The position numbers and the translations under genes are program-made. From Nostocales cyanobacterium HT-58-2 (GTDB taxonomy: Bacteria; Cyanobacteriota; Cyanobacteriia; Cyanobacteriales; Nostocaceae): a stretch of 64,000 nucleotides of DNA. The stretch spans positions 1,675,001 through 1,739,000 of the forward strand of contig CP019636.1 of assembly GCA_002163975.1 (NCBI GenBank), read 5' to 3'. Below, piece after piece: positions 1 to 10,162 of the stretch; the first letter of the stretch is position 1, and every line of letters starts with the position of its first letter. The notes beneath the pieces were generated by a model. That model saw only the letters and a program-made list of their open reading frames with translations, was not told the DNA's origin and searched no databases.

Positions 1-1866
1 TTTGAGAGTCGTAAGCAAGGTACCGTCATACCTCCAGAGCTTGACAGTGTTATCCATAGAAGAGGCGATGGTATTACCATCTGGGCTGATTGCAACGCCA
101 TTAACCGCAGCGCTATGCTCTGACAAGCTGTTGGATTCAACCAGCTCATAAATTGCCTGCCGTAACCCTTTGTCAATTTGAGTCTCGATTTGAGTATTTG
201 CCGCACCCAGTTTTTGCAGTCTTTGTTTTGCTTTGATAGCTTGTAGGAGTGCATCAAACTTTCGATTTGAGGCAAAAAGGGCTTCTGAGGAGATAACAGT
301 CGCTTTAATCTCATTAAGTGTGGCTCGCTGATATTCCTGAAAAGCGATCGCCCCCAAACCAACAGCAATTAGCAATCCTGTACTGACTGCTCCTAGCAAG
401 TACCTTTGAATTTTGGCGGTTTTTTTCTCTTGTGCTAGTCGTTTTCGCTCCTCTATTAATCGCGCTTCCACTTCCTTGAGCCGTTTTGCTTCTAGCGCCT
501 GCTCCACTTCTTTGGTTGCTAATTCCTGACTTGCGACAAGAAACTGATAATCTAAATCAGCCAAGCTTTTGCCCTGCAACCAAATTTGAGCATCTTTTAA
601 GGCTTGTCCCCGCAACAGTCGTGATTTATCCGTTTTGTGTGAAGCAACCCAAGCATCAAAGGCTTGAGAATAGGGGCGAAGGTTTCTTAGTTGTTTCTCT
701 ACCCATTCGGTATTAAAAACTTCTTGGTAAATCAGGTTTCTCATCTTCAAAACACCCTGCTTTTTCACCACTAAACCTGACAGCAACAGTTCGATTTGCT
801 CACGCGAGTCATCGGCTTTGACTTCTACACCTTGCAACATAAGTTGATAGATACTGAGAATTCTCCCCGCACGTTGCTCATTACTGAGAATTCGGTTACT
901 TATTGTCCGCAAATGTTGCGGTTCATCTTGTGATTCCCAATTGCAAATGATGTGTTCATACACTAACTGCTCTACCGAATATTCTTCGTGAACTGCAACA
1001 ATGGTAGACAAGTAATTGATTACAGTTTTTGAACTATAGCTGATATGTTTACAGCTATTCATTTTGTCTAGTGAGTCATTTATTTGATTTTTTGAAAAAT
1101 TCAGGAAAAGGTTACATATCTTCTGACTCAAAAATGGTTGTCCACCTGTCCAACTTAATATTTCATTGAGAATTCTCTCGGAGTGACTAAACTTGTCTTC
1201 TAGCGCCTTAACGAGTGGCTGTGCTTCATCTAGTTGAAAACCATGTAACTCTATGGCTCTACCAATGTTAAACGGTGTGCGATTTTTATCTGCAATTAAA
1301 TCGCTGGGTGTGGCGACACCGAAAATGGCAAACGTGAGGCGATTGTATTCTGGATTGATTGCTCTTCGGTTGTAGCAAGACCTGATTAAGGCAAAGAAAT
1401 CATCGACCGCAAAATTTAAGCTGAGAATCGTATCTATTTCATCAATAAATATAACTATTTTCTCTTGAGGAAACTGGACAAAAAGTATCTCTTCAATAAA
1501 ACGATGCAGCTGCTGGAGAAGTGAGATATCTTCCTCCTCACGCCACCAAGATTTTAAATGAACTTTGCTTGATAAATTCAACCCTCGCCATAAATCGGTG
1601 ACAACGCCTTTATACCACTGTAATGGGGTGATGTTTTCGCTGCCAATACAGCTCATGTCAACAGTTGTGCAGCGATAACCTTCTTGCTGTAGCAGATGAC
1701 AAGTCCTGACAAGAAGTGAAGATTTTCCCATCTGTCGACAGTTGAGGATATAACAAAATTCACCCTTTTTTAAGGCTTGAAAAAGTTCCTCATCAGCTTT
1801 TCGTTTGACATAAGTGAGAGTATCAGTTGTAAGACTACCACCGACTTGAAATGTATAATTTGTCAT
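1..1866 (-). CDS. AAA-like ATPase with C-terminal WD40 repeats (partial, 3' end outside window)
   Basis: Read from the minus strand, this frame is open from ATG at 1866 to the window edge (622 codons) and continues beyond it. Residues about 1-330 form an AAA-like (AAA_35 type) NTPase: a Walker A-like NCRQMGKSSLL and a Walker B-like IVIFIDEID are visible. A charged probable coiled coil (about 450-485) precedes one membrane segment (about 485-507). Near the edge comes the first WD40 repeat (HSAAVNGVAISPDGNTIASS ending in KLW). Such proteins are thought to be signalling or scaffold ATPases in filamentous cyanobacteria; the substrate is unknown. The next gene, 59 bp upstream on the same strand, has a related ATPase domain but a different C-terminus. 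Domain calls are firm; the cellular role is not known. Confidence 0.85.
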   Translation of the reverse strand, partial: MTNYTFQVGGSLTTDTLTYVKRKADEELFQALKKGEFCYILNCRQMGKSSLLVRTCHLLQQEGYRCTTVDMSCIGSENITPLQWYKGVVTDLWRGLNLSSKVHLKSWWREEEDISLLQQLHRFIEEILFVQFPQEKIVIFIDEIDTILSLNFAVDDFFALIRSCYNRRAINPEYNRLTFAIFGVATPSDLIADKNRTPFNIGRAIELHGFQLDEAQPLVKALEDKFSHSERILNEILSWTGGQPFLSQKICNLFLNFSKNQINDSLDKMNSCKHISYSSKTVINYLSTIVAVHEEYSVEQLVYEHIICNWESQDEPQHLRTISNRILSNEQRAGRILSIYQLMLQGVEVKADDSREQIELLLSGLVVKKQGVLKMRNLIYQEVFNTEWVEKQLRNLRPYSQAFDAWVASHKTDKSRLLRGQALKDAQIWLQGKSLADLDYQFLVASQELATKEVEQALEAKRLKEVEARLIEERKRLAQEKKTAKIQRYLLGAVSTGLLIAVGLGAIAFQEYQRATLNEIKATVISSEALFASNRKFDALLQAIKAKQRLQKLGAANTQIETQIDKGLRQAIYELVESNSLSEHSAAVNGVAISPDGNTIASSMDNTVKLWRYDGTLLTTLK

Positions 1867-1925
1867 GAGTTGCTAATTGCTCATTGCTGATGGGCTAGTT
1901 ATGTTGAAACAGTATGATTTCTGGT

Positions 1926-3596
1926 CTAACTATTATCTCGAAATCCATAATTTAAAGTTGAGCTGATATGGGTGCGATCGCGCTTACTGTTTACTGACTG
2001 TTGAAGTGCTTCAAATGCTGCTTGCACGAGAATTCTTGAGGAGTTTTGTGTCTGAGGAATTGTGCAAGCAATTCCTAAACTCACAGTCACAACAGGTGCC
2101 GGCAACCCATACAGTGTCTCATCATGAGCAAGAGCTAATCTTTTAACTTGGTTGCGGATGTTTTCAGCAATTTTAAAAGCAACCGCAGATGTTGTATTCG
2201 GCAAAATTATAGCGAATTCTATCCCTTGATAACGAACTGCCACTCCTGCATGGGCATCATGACTGCTAACAGCTTTACGGATAATGCCAGCAACAAGCCG
2301 CAAACATTCATCTCCAGCTTCCCGACCATGGGTATTATAGTAAATTTTGAAATAATCAATTTCTAATACAATCAGCGACAAAGGACTTTTTTCTTGTGCT
2401 AACCTTTGCCATTGTTGTTCTAGGTAAATATTAAAGTAGCGTCTATTTGCAAGTTGAGTAAGTTCATCTGTATAAGACAAGCGCTCTAACTCTTTGACTT
2501 GTTTTTGCAATTCATTAATTTGCTCCTGCCAATTCTTTTCTTCCAGCATTTGAGGAGCAAAATACTCTCGATACAAATCGCACGCGACAGTATACTGATT
2601 ACCATCCAATTTTATCAAACCCATACCTTCTAGCTTGAACGCAACTATCGGGTTTAAGTCCACGCGAATATCAGCAGTCATCACCTGCTTAAATACAGCT
2701 GCCAATTCCGGATTTTGCTGTAAAATAGCCAGTTGTCGTCGCAAATACACGCTATAAATTCCAGTGGGTGTATGAGCTTCGCGTAATAGTTGCTCTAAAG
2801 TTTTGTCAGGTGAATTAGCCAGGTGATAAACCGCTAGCCTTACTAAATAGGGATGCCCACCAACTTTTGCATATAGTAATGTGGCATTATTTCGCCCTAC
2901 ATTACCTTTCCAATGAAGTCCATAACGTTGAGCTAAATCCTGAATTTGATCTAAGCTAAACTCAGGTAATTTAATTGCTAGTCCAACATTAAAAGGAGAT
3001 TGATTAATGTTTAAGTTAGTATAGACTTCTGTAGAGTAAACTGTAACCAGACGAAATTTTTGCCAAAAAACATTTTGTTTGCTGAGTTCATGCCAAGAGC
3101 GCAGTAATGAGAAAAACTCTTGGGCAATTGTAGAATACTCAAAAAGCTGATTGACTTCATTCAAAACCAAGACTAAAGGACTGTTTATATTTCCGAGTAA
3201 ATACTCTTGAAAATAAACTGTGCAACTAACTTTACTACCAATCTCTTCATCCCAATACTGCTCTATTTTTGAGGTTAGCTGTAAATGGTAACTGACATTT
3301 GCACAAAACCAACGCAAAAATTTATCCAAAGATGTAAAAATAGTTGCTTCTGCTTGGTGAAAATCTAAATATACGTTGTGATAGCCTAATTGCTCTGTAT
3401 GATTCAGCAGGCGCAGTATCATAGAAGTCTTACCCATCTTATGAGGGGATTGTATCCGAATAACACTTCCTACTCTGGTAATTTCTTGATAAGTTTGTTC
3501 TTCAATTGAAGGACGAGAAATGTAAAAAGGCGAATCAAGAGGTTCTGGATCACAAGGAAAATCTATAGTGACTGACTGCATTTGCTCTCTCTCCAA
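1926..3596 (-). CDS. AAA-like ATPase domain fused to degenerate GGDEF domain
   Basis: The 556-residue protein begins with an AAA_35-type domain. The P-loop region SPHKMGKTS is at 50-58. The Walker B-like stretch LVLVLNEVNQLF starts at 141 and has Asn where the family usually has Asp. A short coiled coil (about 352-373) leads into a GGDEF diguanylate cyclase fold (about 374-545; DELTQLANRR at the start is typical). The signature loop reads RYQGIEF (455-461), so two GGDEF positions are changed and c-di-GMP synthesis is doubtful. It may be a GTP or c-di-GMP sensor rather than an enzyme. The ATPase half resembles the neighbouring AAA-WD40 protein, suggesting two paralogues with different output domains. 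Start ATG follows a GAGAGAG purine stretch. Confidence 0.85.
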   Translation of the reverse strand: MEREQMQSVTIDFPCDPEPLDSPFYISRPSIEEQTYQEITRVGSVIRIQSPHKMGKTSMILRLLNHTEQLGYHNVYLDFHQAEATIFTSLDKFLRWFCANVSYHLQLTSKIEQYWDEEIGSKVSCTVYFQEYLLGNINSPLVLVLNEVNQLFEYSTIAQEFFSLLRSWHELSKQNVFWQKFRLVTVYSTEVYTNLNINQSPFNVGLAIKLPEFSLDQIQDLAQRYGLHWKGNVGRNNATLLYAKVGGHPYLVRLAVYHLANSPDKTLEQLLREAHTPTGIYSVYLRRQLAILQQNPELAAVFKQVMTADIRVDLNPIVAFKLEGMGLIKLDGNQYTVACDLYREYFAPQMLEEKNWQEQINELQKQVKELERLSYTDELTQLANRRYFNIYLEQQWQRLAQEKSPLSLIVLEIDYFKIYYNTHGREAGDECLRLVAGIIRKAVSSHDAHAGVAVRYQGIEFAIILPNTTSAVAFKIAENIRNQVKRLALAHDETLYGLPAPVVTVSLGIACTIPQTQNSSRILVQAAFEALQQSVNSKRDRTHISSTLNYGFRDNS

Positions 3597-4318
3597 TTAC
3601 AGTAATATTGGTTTTATGCCAATATCTGCATGATTTTAAAATGTTTGCTTATTTTAGCTTTAAGTGACTTACTATCACTTCATATTAAATAAATTTATTT
3701 TATTAACAAAAAAAGCATGAAATCCTTTTTAATACAGCTTATTTTAATACAAGAATAATTTCCACTCTACAATAGTTTTCTGTTCTGTAATAGTATATGT
3801 TAAAAGCTTACACTCAATAGAAATTCCTTTTGTAAACCAATGTGCATGAATAGTTCTAATTGTGAAGTTTTGTATATGCTTTAGCATACATATTTAAATT
3901 AATTTTGTTATCAAGAAGTTTAGATCAATCATCCTAGCTGCTTAGAAATTAATAGTCAAATACCAACTTTTAAAATAAGGGGAATAAATAGCCATTCGTT
4001 GATTTTGAAAGTATAAAAGATATACTTTTTTACTTCAAAAATTTAGCGAATGAGAAACAAATGCTCAAAAATGATTACAATTCTTATTATATATTATTTG
4101 TCAATCCTTCTACAGGAATAAATTTTTACTGACTAACTAGTGTGACAACCCTTATAAAGATTGATGATAATTGAACATAATAATGGAATTTGACCAAAGA
4201 GGCAGAGGGGAGGAAGCAGAGGAGCAGGGAGTAGGGGAGAAAAAGAGTTAATGGGCGTTAACTCCCTCTCCTGTGCTATCAGCCACAAAGCGAAGCGCAC
4301 TCCCCTGCTTCTTCGTTA
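3597..4318. other. AT-rich intergenic region
   Basis: About 720 bp without a convincing gene on either strand. It is strongly AT-rich, unlike the flanking genes, and probably holds the promoter of the AAA-GGDEF gene. The right end carries a G-rich low-complexity repeat (listed separately). No RNA gene or clear operator was seen. Confidence 0.6.
4199..4239. repeat. G-rich dispersed low-complexity repeat
   Basis: Purine/G-rich run built of variations on gaggcaggggag and gcagggag. The same type recurs near 7140-7200, 11386-11420, 20575-20600, 25058-25125 and 37281-37300 in this window. It lies just past the 3' end of the polytopic membrane protein gene. Confidence 0.7.
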
Positions 4319-7300
4319 CTACTGCCATTCTTGCAATTCCTCACTTGTGTTGCGAAGTAAAGAATTGAGCTGTTCACGACGGGTTTCAAAATTGGCAGCA
4401 ATGGATATGAGTACGATACCAACAAGCAAGCCAGCAACCCATTTCAGAAATGGGTAACGCAAGCTGAAAATCACCAGTTGATAGAAACTCGTGAGAAAAA
4501 AGGTACCTGTACCAACATAGAGAAAAGCCCGCACTTTCAAAGCTAATCCTGCGAAAATAGCGATAAGACTCAAAATTCCTGGCACAAATGCTGTGTCTTG
4601 ATGAAAGATAATCGCCGCTCCACATATCAAACCACAGCCTAGTACCCGCAACCAGTGGCGCCATTCTTTCATTTCTGTTAGTCTCAGATAAGCGTCGAAT
4701 TGGGCAATATAGAGTAGCGATAAGCCAACTGGTGTAACATACCACAAAGCATCAGTCAGATGTAAGTCTGAAAACCAACGGAACAACGCCCAATTAATTA
4801 GCAATAAGCCAACATAAGTAAAACGGAATTTTTCTGAAACTTTGGCAACAAAGGCATAGAACCCAGCTGTGATCAGCAACCCGACTGGAGAAATTTCCGC
4901 TCGACTTTGCCACAAATTTATTAATGGGAATATGTATGCTGCGTTTTGCCAAGGTCTCTTAGACCAGCCCCAGCGCTCCCAAGGTAAGATATAGAGAAAG
5001 TAGGAAACGACAGAAGCAATAGGTGCTATCCAAGGAAGTAATGGTCCTGCAAACAACTGTCCTACTGCTGTATCAATCCAGTAATTTCTAAACCCAGCTA
5101 TCTCTAACAAACCAAGATAAACCCAGATTTGTGCTATTCTCGACTGCGGATGGTGGCGTCCTTGAAAAATGGCGTAGCGAATCAAAAATGCACCTGTTCC
5201 TAAACCCACAAGGTGATTTATTGCCATGGGAGTGAAAGTGGCAAACAGTAACAGACAGCTACTGACAGCCCAGTGGATATGAGCAACAACTTTTAGTTCT
5301 TCATTGGTTAAGCGTAAGTAATTTATAAGCCAAGGCGAGAGAATGCGATATGCATACATAATGCCAGTGCCAAGAACAGACATGGCAATTAAGCCATCAC
5401 CATATGCTCCTCCTGGCACTTGCAAGAGTTGGTATAACAAAAGTTCATATGCCGAAATTGATACGCCAACAAGTCCTAAATAAACTAAGGGTTTCAATTC
5501 TTGAGAACGTCGCCCTACTCCAATAGCTATTAAAGCGACTGCTAAGGAAGATAACCCTGTCCAGTTGGCAAAGGTATGCGAACGTAATACAAGACCAAAG
5601 ACAGCATATATTAAGGGCAGAATGTGCCAGCGATTAGGAAGTTGTTCGAGTCGGTGTTTTCTTTGCCACCACTCCCCTAAAAGCTGAGTACTCAAACCTA
5701 GGGCGATGTTAGCAACTGCAATCTTGATGATAGAGCGATCGCCCGTCAAACTGAGAACTTCAGCAATCAATAATTCCAGACACCATCCGATTCCATAAAA
5801 GCCCCAAGTCGTGGGTTGCTGCCAACTACGATAAATAATTGCCCCTAAAATAATGACTGAAGAAATGAAGTATAAAAAATCAGGTTGAGCAAGCCTTTGG
5901 TAAACAAGCAGGGAGTGAATACTCAGTAGTATCAATTCAACAGTACATAGTGCGATCGCCCATTTATCGATTGCTTCTACATAAATAACGACTAATTCGT
6001 TTCTGTTGTTTCTTAAGAATTTACGGGCTAGCCATAAGCCCACAATACAGACTGATCCCACGACAAACCAGCCTTGTAGCGACAATCGCGGTAAACCAGG
6101 CACACCTTGCCATAACAAGGCAGCAATGAAACCCAATACAAAACCTATAGTAATTCCCGCACAAAGCTTGTGTCTTAAATGTTGCGTATTGATGAACATC
6201 AAAACACTAGCGACAGCCAAACCGACTAATCTACCGCCAGAGAGAGGTAAAGTCAGTGCTTGAGCAAACCCCAAAGCAGCAACACTCAACCAACTATTGA
6301 GTGTGGGACGTACGACTGCACTCGCTGGATTTTGTAACCCCAAAGTAGCAAGACCTGTAAGAGTCACAGGGGTGACTAACCAAATTAAACCCCAATTCTG
6401 ACTACCATTACCAGAGCCAAACCAAGCTGATCGAGCATTTATCCATAATAATGAATAACTTAGGACCGCTAGTCCCAAACCCATGTACCATGCACTCTTG
6501 TGCCAGACTCTGTTACCTGAACGACTCAAGAACCACTCTGCAACCGCCACAGCTAACACAATACCTGCCCAAATCTCTGCATTAAGATTGGGAAAGAAGC
6601 GACCAATAATTGAGAAAAACGTTAGGACTCCAGCAATCTGAGTCATATATACCAGACTCATTCTAGTGGGCAACCGTCGCTGGCTGACATGACCTAGAGT
6701 GATTGTAGACAAGAGTAAATTCAAAGAGCGTAATGTGGGGTTGACTAAACTCACCGCCGTGAGTGAACATCCAAACACCAGCGTTAATTTTTCCCCAAAA
6801 CCAGCTAATGTCACCTTTTGAGTGTGATAAAGCCTATCCGTCAACGCCACCATGATAACAAGATAGGGAAATAACGCCACACTTAGCAACGCCCACGGTG
6901 CATTTTGGGAATAAGTCAGTTCAGTACCAGTGGCGATCGCCCATTGTTGCAATTGAGAAGGTACTAGTAACCATCCCAGGCAAATTGTCTGCAATCCAAT
7001 AGCGAAAATTGCAACCACATCTATTCTAGTACCACACAACTGCAAGCGACGGCTGAAAAACCACAAACCCAAACCACTCACAGCCGTTGCTTGCCAGGGA
7101 AAAGCTGCACCTACCGACACCAACCAGCCCAAGAATAGTAAGATTCCGCCAAGGAGTTCCCACGGAGGAAGTGGGGGAGATGAGGGAGAAGATACTTCCC
7201 CTGCTCCCCTTCGGGTTTGCAGTCGCCTGCGGAGGGAAACCCTCCTGCAGCGCTGTCTCACCTGCTCCCTGCTCCCCTTCGGGTACTCTGCGAGAACCCC

Positions 7301-8356
7301 TGCGGGGAACGCAGTCGCCTGCGGAGGGAAACCCTCCTGCAGCGCTGTCTCACCTGCTCCCCTGCTCCCTATTTCCCTGTGTGCTAACCAAGTCAACAAC
7401 CAGCCAGAAATACCAATAGCTAAGCCTAATTCTTGGATATCTGAGCGAGCAACAAAAATTGCTCGTAGTAGCAGTACCAATAAAGCATAAATGATGACGA
7501 GCGATGACAGGCTGATACCTAATCCAGTTTGCCTCTGTGCCACTTGTGTAACCGTTTGCTTTTGCTGGTTACGAGTGTGATAAACACTAGCAATAGTCGT
7601 GCCTATCGTTGCCAAATAGACTGCAATCAAGGGAAATCCTGGGATTTGCCAACCCCAGTGTAGGTATGACAGCCCTAAAATATTGACTAGAGGTAATTTC
7701 CTAGCTGGCTGATTACCAGAGAACAGCCGATTGTTGCAAACTAGAGAAGTTATAGTTGAGAGGATAATCGAAGTTATTGCCACCACAATCCAATTCAAAG
7801 GATTGCGCCAAAGAATGAAGCTGTCCATCGCCCAAAAATTCACTGGTATTAACAACAGTGTGACGATGAGCAATGCTCGAGTTGTCAAGCCTAAATTAGA
7901 TTGTCTGCCAGCCCAAAAACTGATCCCCCAAAAACTCAAGGTATAGGCAAGCAAAACTCCATATTGTCCAGCAGGTGGAAATTTTTCCCACTGACTGGCA
8001 GCTAGTACCCCAGAAGATACCACCACTAAGAACATTCCTAAAAATAGCAGCCAACGAACGCTCAATTCTTCCCCCAGCGACTGCAACATCCTGGCAAGGA
8101 CATTGGGTTTCTTCGCTGCTGCTATGACATTATTGCTGTGTTGAGATGTTGTTTGCAATGTCTCAAGTTGTGCGTCAGGTGTAGCTTGTGGTTGTAACTC
8201 CACATGACAAACCAGAAACTCTTGACAGATATGCCTAACTTGAGCATCCGATATCAAACCCAAGCGCAACCAAATATCGAGTCCATGCAATAACTCAGGA
8301 TGGGTAGATGGAAGCTTAAGTTCTATTTTGAGTTGAGGGTTAAAGTTTGATGACAT
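4319..8356 (-). CDS. Very large polytopic membrane protein, function unknown
   Basis: About 1345 residues. After a soluble N-terminal region of roughly 110 residues, nearly the whole protein is a succession of hydrophobic segments (well over 20 predicted by eye), ending in a short charged tail (ETRREQLNSLLRNTSEELQ). I do not recognise a catalytic motif. Large multi-span proteins of this kind are conserved in filamentous cyanobacteria as hypotheticals. The open frame can start at GTG 8365, but ATG at 8356 is the more usual choice. Residues about 330-408 are a hydrophilic Arg/Pro/Ser-rich stretch encoded by a repeat insertion (7130-7382) that keeps the frame and splits two membrane segments. 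The gene sits downstream of the photolyase gene on the same strand, about 90 bp away. Confidence 0.7.
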   Translation of the reverse strand: MSSNFNPQLKIELKLPSTHPELLHGLDIWLRLGLISDAQVRHICQEFLVCHVELQPQATPDAQLETLQTTSQHSNNVIAAAKKPNVLARMLQSLGEELSVRWLLFLGMFLVVVSSGVLAASQWEKFPPAGQYGVLLAYTLSFWGISFWAGRQSNLGLTTRALLIVTLLLIPVNFWAMDSFILWRNPLNWIVVAITSIILSTITSLVCNNRLFSGNQPARKLPLVNILGLSYLHWGWQIPGFPLIAVYLATIGTTIASVYHTRNQQKQTVTQVAQRQTGLGISLSSLVIIYALLVLLLRAIFVARSDIQELGLAIGISGWLLTWLAHREIGSRGAGETALQEGFPPQATAFPAGVLAEYPKGSREQVRQRCRRVSLRRRLQTRRGAGEVSSPSSPPLPPWELLGGILLFLGWLVSVGAAFPWQATAVSGLGLWFFSRRLQLCGTRIDVVAIFAIGLQTICLGWLLVPSQLQQWAIATGTELTYSQNAPWALLSVALFPYLVIMVALTDRLYHTQKVTLAGFGEKLTLVFGCSLTAVSLVNPTLRSLNLLLSTITLGHVSQRRLPTRMSLVYMTQIAGVLTFFSIIGRFFPNLNAEIWAGIVLAVAVAEWFLSRSGNRVWHKSAWYMGLGLAVLSYSLLWINARSAWFGSGNGSQNWGLIWLVTPVTLTGLATLGLQNPASAVVRPTLNSWLSVAALGFAQALTLPLSGGRLVGLAVASVLMFINTQHLRHKLCAGITIGFVLGFIAALLWQGVPGLPRLSLQGWFVVGSVCIVGLWLARKFLRNNRNELVVIYVEAIDKWAIALCTVELILLSIHSLLVYQRLAQPDFLYFISSVIILGAIIYRSWQQPTTWGFYGIGWCLELLIAEVLSLTGDRSIIKIAVANIALGLSTQLLGEWWQRKHRLEQLPNRWHILPLIYAVFGLVLRSHTFANWTGLSSLAVALIAIGVGRRSQELKPLVYLGLVGVSISAYELLLYQLLQVPGGAYGDGLIAMSVLGTGIMYAYRILSPWLINYLRLTNEELKVVAHIHWAVSSCLLLFATFTPMAINHLVGLGTGAFLIRYAIFQGRHHPQSRIAQIWVYLGLLEIAGFRNYWIDTAVGQLFAGPLLPWIAPIASVVSYFLYILPWERWGWSKRPWQNAAYIFPLINLWQSRAEISPVGLLITAGFYAFVAKVSEKFRFTYVGLLLINWALFRWFSDLHLTDALWYVTPVGLSLLYIAQFDAYLRLTEMKEWRHWLRVLGCGLICGAAIIFHQDTAFVPGILSLIAIFAGLALKVRAFLYVGTGTFFLTSFYQLVIFSLRYPFLKWVAGLLVGIVLISIAANFETRREQLNSLLRNTSEELQEWQ
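7130..7382. repeat. In-frame repeat insertion inside the polytopic membrane protein gene
   Basis: The stretch contains a G/C-rich low-complexity run and two identical 51-bp copies at 7219-7269 and 7311-7361 (starting gcagtcgcctgcggaggg). Each holds a small palindrome (ggagggaaaccctcc). Between the copies is another palindromic piece (acccctgcggggaac). It adds about 75-80 hydrophilic residues to the encoded protein without a stop codon or frameshift. Confidence 0.8.
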
Positions 8357-8446
8357 AAGCCGCACGCAAAAAGCGCGATACTTAAATCATTATCCTGAGA
8401 GAAATTAATTTCGCAACATGTGTGACACTTGCTTGGCTGACTGCTA

Positions 8447-9883
8447 TTACAACTGCGTTTTTTGCCGTTGATAAAGCTCTTTAAACTGCCGTTGCTGTTG
8501 ATTATGATCCACGATTGGGTCAGGATAGCCAAGTGCCTGACGTTCCAAAGGTGAAATTTTGCCAGTCACCAAGTATTCCGTATCAACAGACCGCAATTCA
8601 GAAACCCATTGTCTGATGTACTCCCCTTCTGAGTCAAACTTTTGCGCCTGACTTGCAGGATTGAAAATTCGCACGGGTTTAGGGTCCATACCGCTAGAAG
8701 CACTCCATTGCCAACCGCCGTTGTTAGCAGATAAATCACCATCAATCAGCTTCTGCATGAAGTATTTTTCTCCGAGTTGGGGATTAATCAGCAGGTCTTT
8801 GGTCAAGAAATTGGCGACAATCATCCGACAGCGGTTGTGCATCCAGCCAAGTTCGTTCATCTGGCGCATTGCTGCATCTACAATAGGATAGCCAGTTCTA
8901 CCCTCGCACCAAGCCTGGAAATGTTTTTCGTTATTTTCCCAAGGAAAGTTTTTAAAAGGGTCACGGAAAGCACCCTCTGCTAGTTCTGGGAAGTGATACA
9001 TCGCGTGTTGATAAAATTCCCGCCAGGCTAGTTCTTGTTGCCATGCACGGATACTGGTTTCTGTCTCATCACTGCGGCTGTATTCTAGCGCCTCTACAGT
9101 TGCTTGCCAAACGCTGCGAATACCAATAACACCAAATTTTAGAGCAGCACTCAGTCTGGATGTACCGTCAACTGCTGGAAAATTGCGCTGTTCTTTATAT
9201 TCAGTAATTGTATTGGCGCAAAATTCCTCTAACCGTTCTTGCACCGCCGTCTCTCCTGGCGCAATGACTAATTCTCCATCCCAGTGAAAACCTAAATCTT
9301 TGGCTGAGGGTAACTCTATCGTCCCAGAAGCCTTGGCAATTTCTTGTTCAGCTGCTGTCAATCCTTGGACATTTTTCAAAATTTCTACTGGCGTAGACTT
9401 CGCTTTGCTACTCCAATTTTTCCAAAAGGGAGTGTAGACGGTGTAAGGCTGATTGGAACCAGTACGAATATCTTCTGGTGAGTGTAAAAGCTGATCCCAG
9501 TTTTTTTCAAGAAACTTAATGCCTTTTTCTTTCAGCGCCTCGATAACGGCGCGATCGCGTTGTTGCGAATAAGGTTCTACATCCCAATTCCAAAATACAA
9601 ACTGAGCGCCTAGATCCGCTGCCAGTTGTGGAATTGCTTTCGTTGGATTGCCGTGAAGAATTAATAATTGGCTACCTGCTTGCGCATATCGCTCCTGTAA
9701 TGACTGCAAACAACCAATCATATAAGTCACTCTGACAGGAGCAACATCATCTCGTTCTAAAATATTTGGGTCGAGGCAAAACACTCCCACAACCTTTGAG
9801 CTTTGCTTTCTTGCTGCGGCAAGTCCTGTATTGTCAGATATACGTAAATCGCGGCGATGCCAAAATAAAATTAAGTCAGACAT
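8447..9883 (-). CDS. phrA: Deoxyribodipyrimidine photolyase (class I CPD photolyase)
   Basis: A 478-residue flavoprotein that splits cyclobutane pyrimidine dimers in DNA using blue light. The N-terminal alpha/beta antenna domain (about 1-130) starts [18 protein letters not shown], the hallmark of the photolyase/cryptochrome family. The C-terminal FAD domain contains [15 protein letters not shown], the region [20 protein letters not shown] and [16 protein letters not shown], all typical of bacterial CPD photolyases. Length equals that of the Synechococcus enzyme, which uses 8-hydroxydeazaflavin as antenna; use of the same cofactor here is likely but inferred. Start ATG at 9883. Confidence 0.95.
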   Translation of the reverse strand: MSDLILFWHRRDLRISDNTGLAAARKQSSKVVGVFCLDPNILERDDVAPVRVTYMIGCLQSLQERYAQAGSQLLILHGNPTKAIPQLAADLGAQFVFWNWDVEPYSQQRDRAVIEALKEKGIKFLEKNWDQLLHSPEDIRTGSNQPYTVYTPFWKNWSSKAKSTPVEILKNVQGLTAAEQEIAKASGTIELPSAKDLGFHWDGELVIAPGETAVQERLEEFCANTITEYKEQRNFPAVDGTSRLSAALKFGVIGIRSVWQATVEALEYSRSDETETSIRAWQQELAWREFYQHAMYHFPELAEGAFRDPFKNFPWENNEKHFQAWCEGRTGYPIVDAAMRQMNELGWMHNRCRMIVANFLTKDLLINPQLGEKYFMQKLIDGDLSANNGGWQWSASSGMDPKPVRIFNPASQAQKFDSEGEYIRQWVSELRSVDTEYLVTGKISPLERQALGYPDPIVDHNQQQRQFKELYQRQKTQL

Positions 9884-10162
9884 TTTATTCTATATTCCTA
9901 TATATAGTTCGCTTGTACTAGATTAAAGTTAACAAAAGTCAAAAGTCAAAGAAGAAGAATTTATCACCTTTTGACTTTTCTATGCGTCTTTCTTTTGGTG
10001 ACTTTTTCATCTTTAGTGACTCTCAAATTGTCAACTTTTTTAACAAAGTATATAAAAATGCTTGATTCAAATCCAATTTAATGCATTTTAATATACGGTT
10101 ATTCGATTGACATAGTGTATATTTAAACAGGAATGCAAATCCTACCGTAGGAGAGAATTTTA

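Noticed and set aside
8323..8532. 69-codon minus-strand frame between photolyase and the membrane protein
   Set aside because: It overlaps both genes in another frame and has no homology signal.
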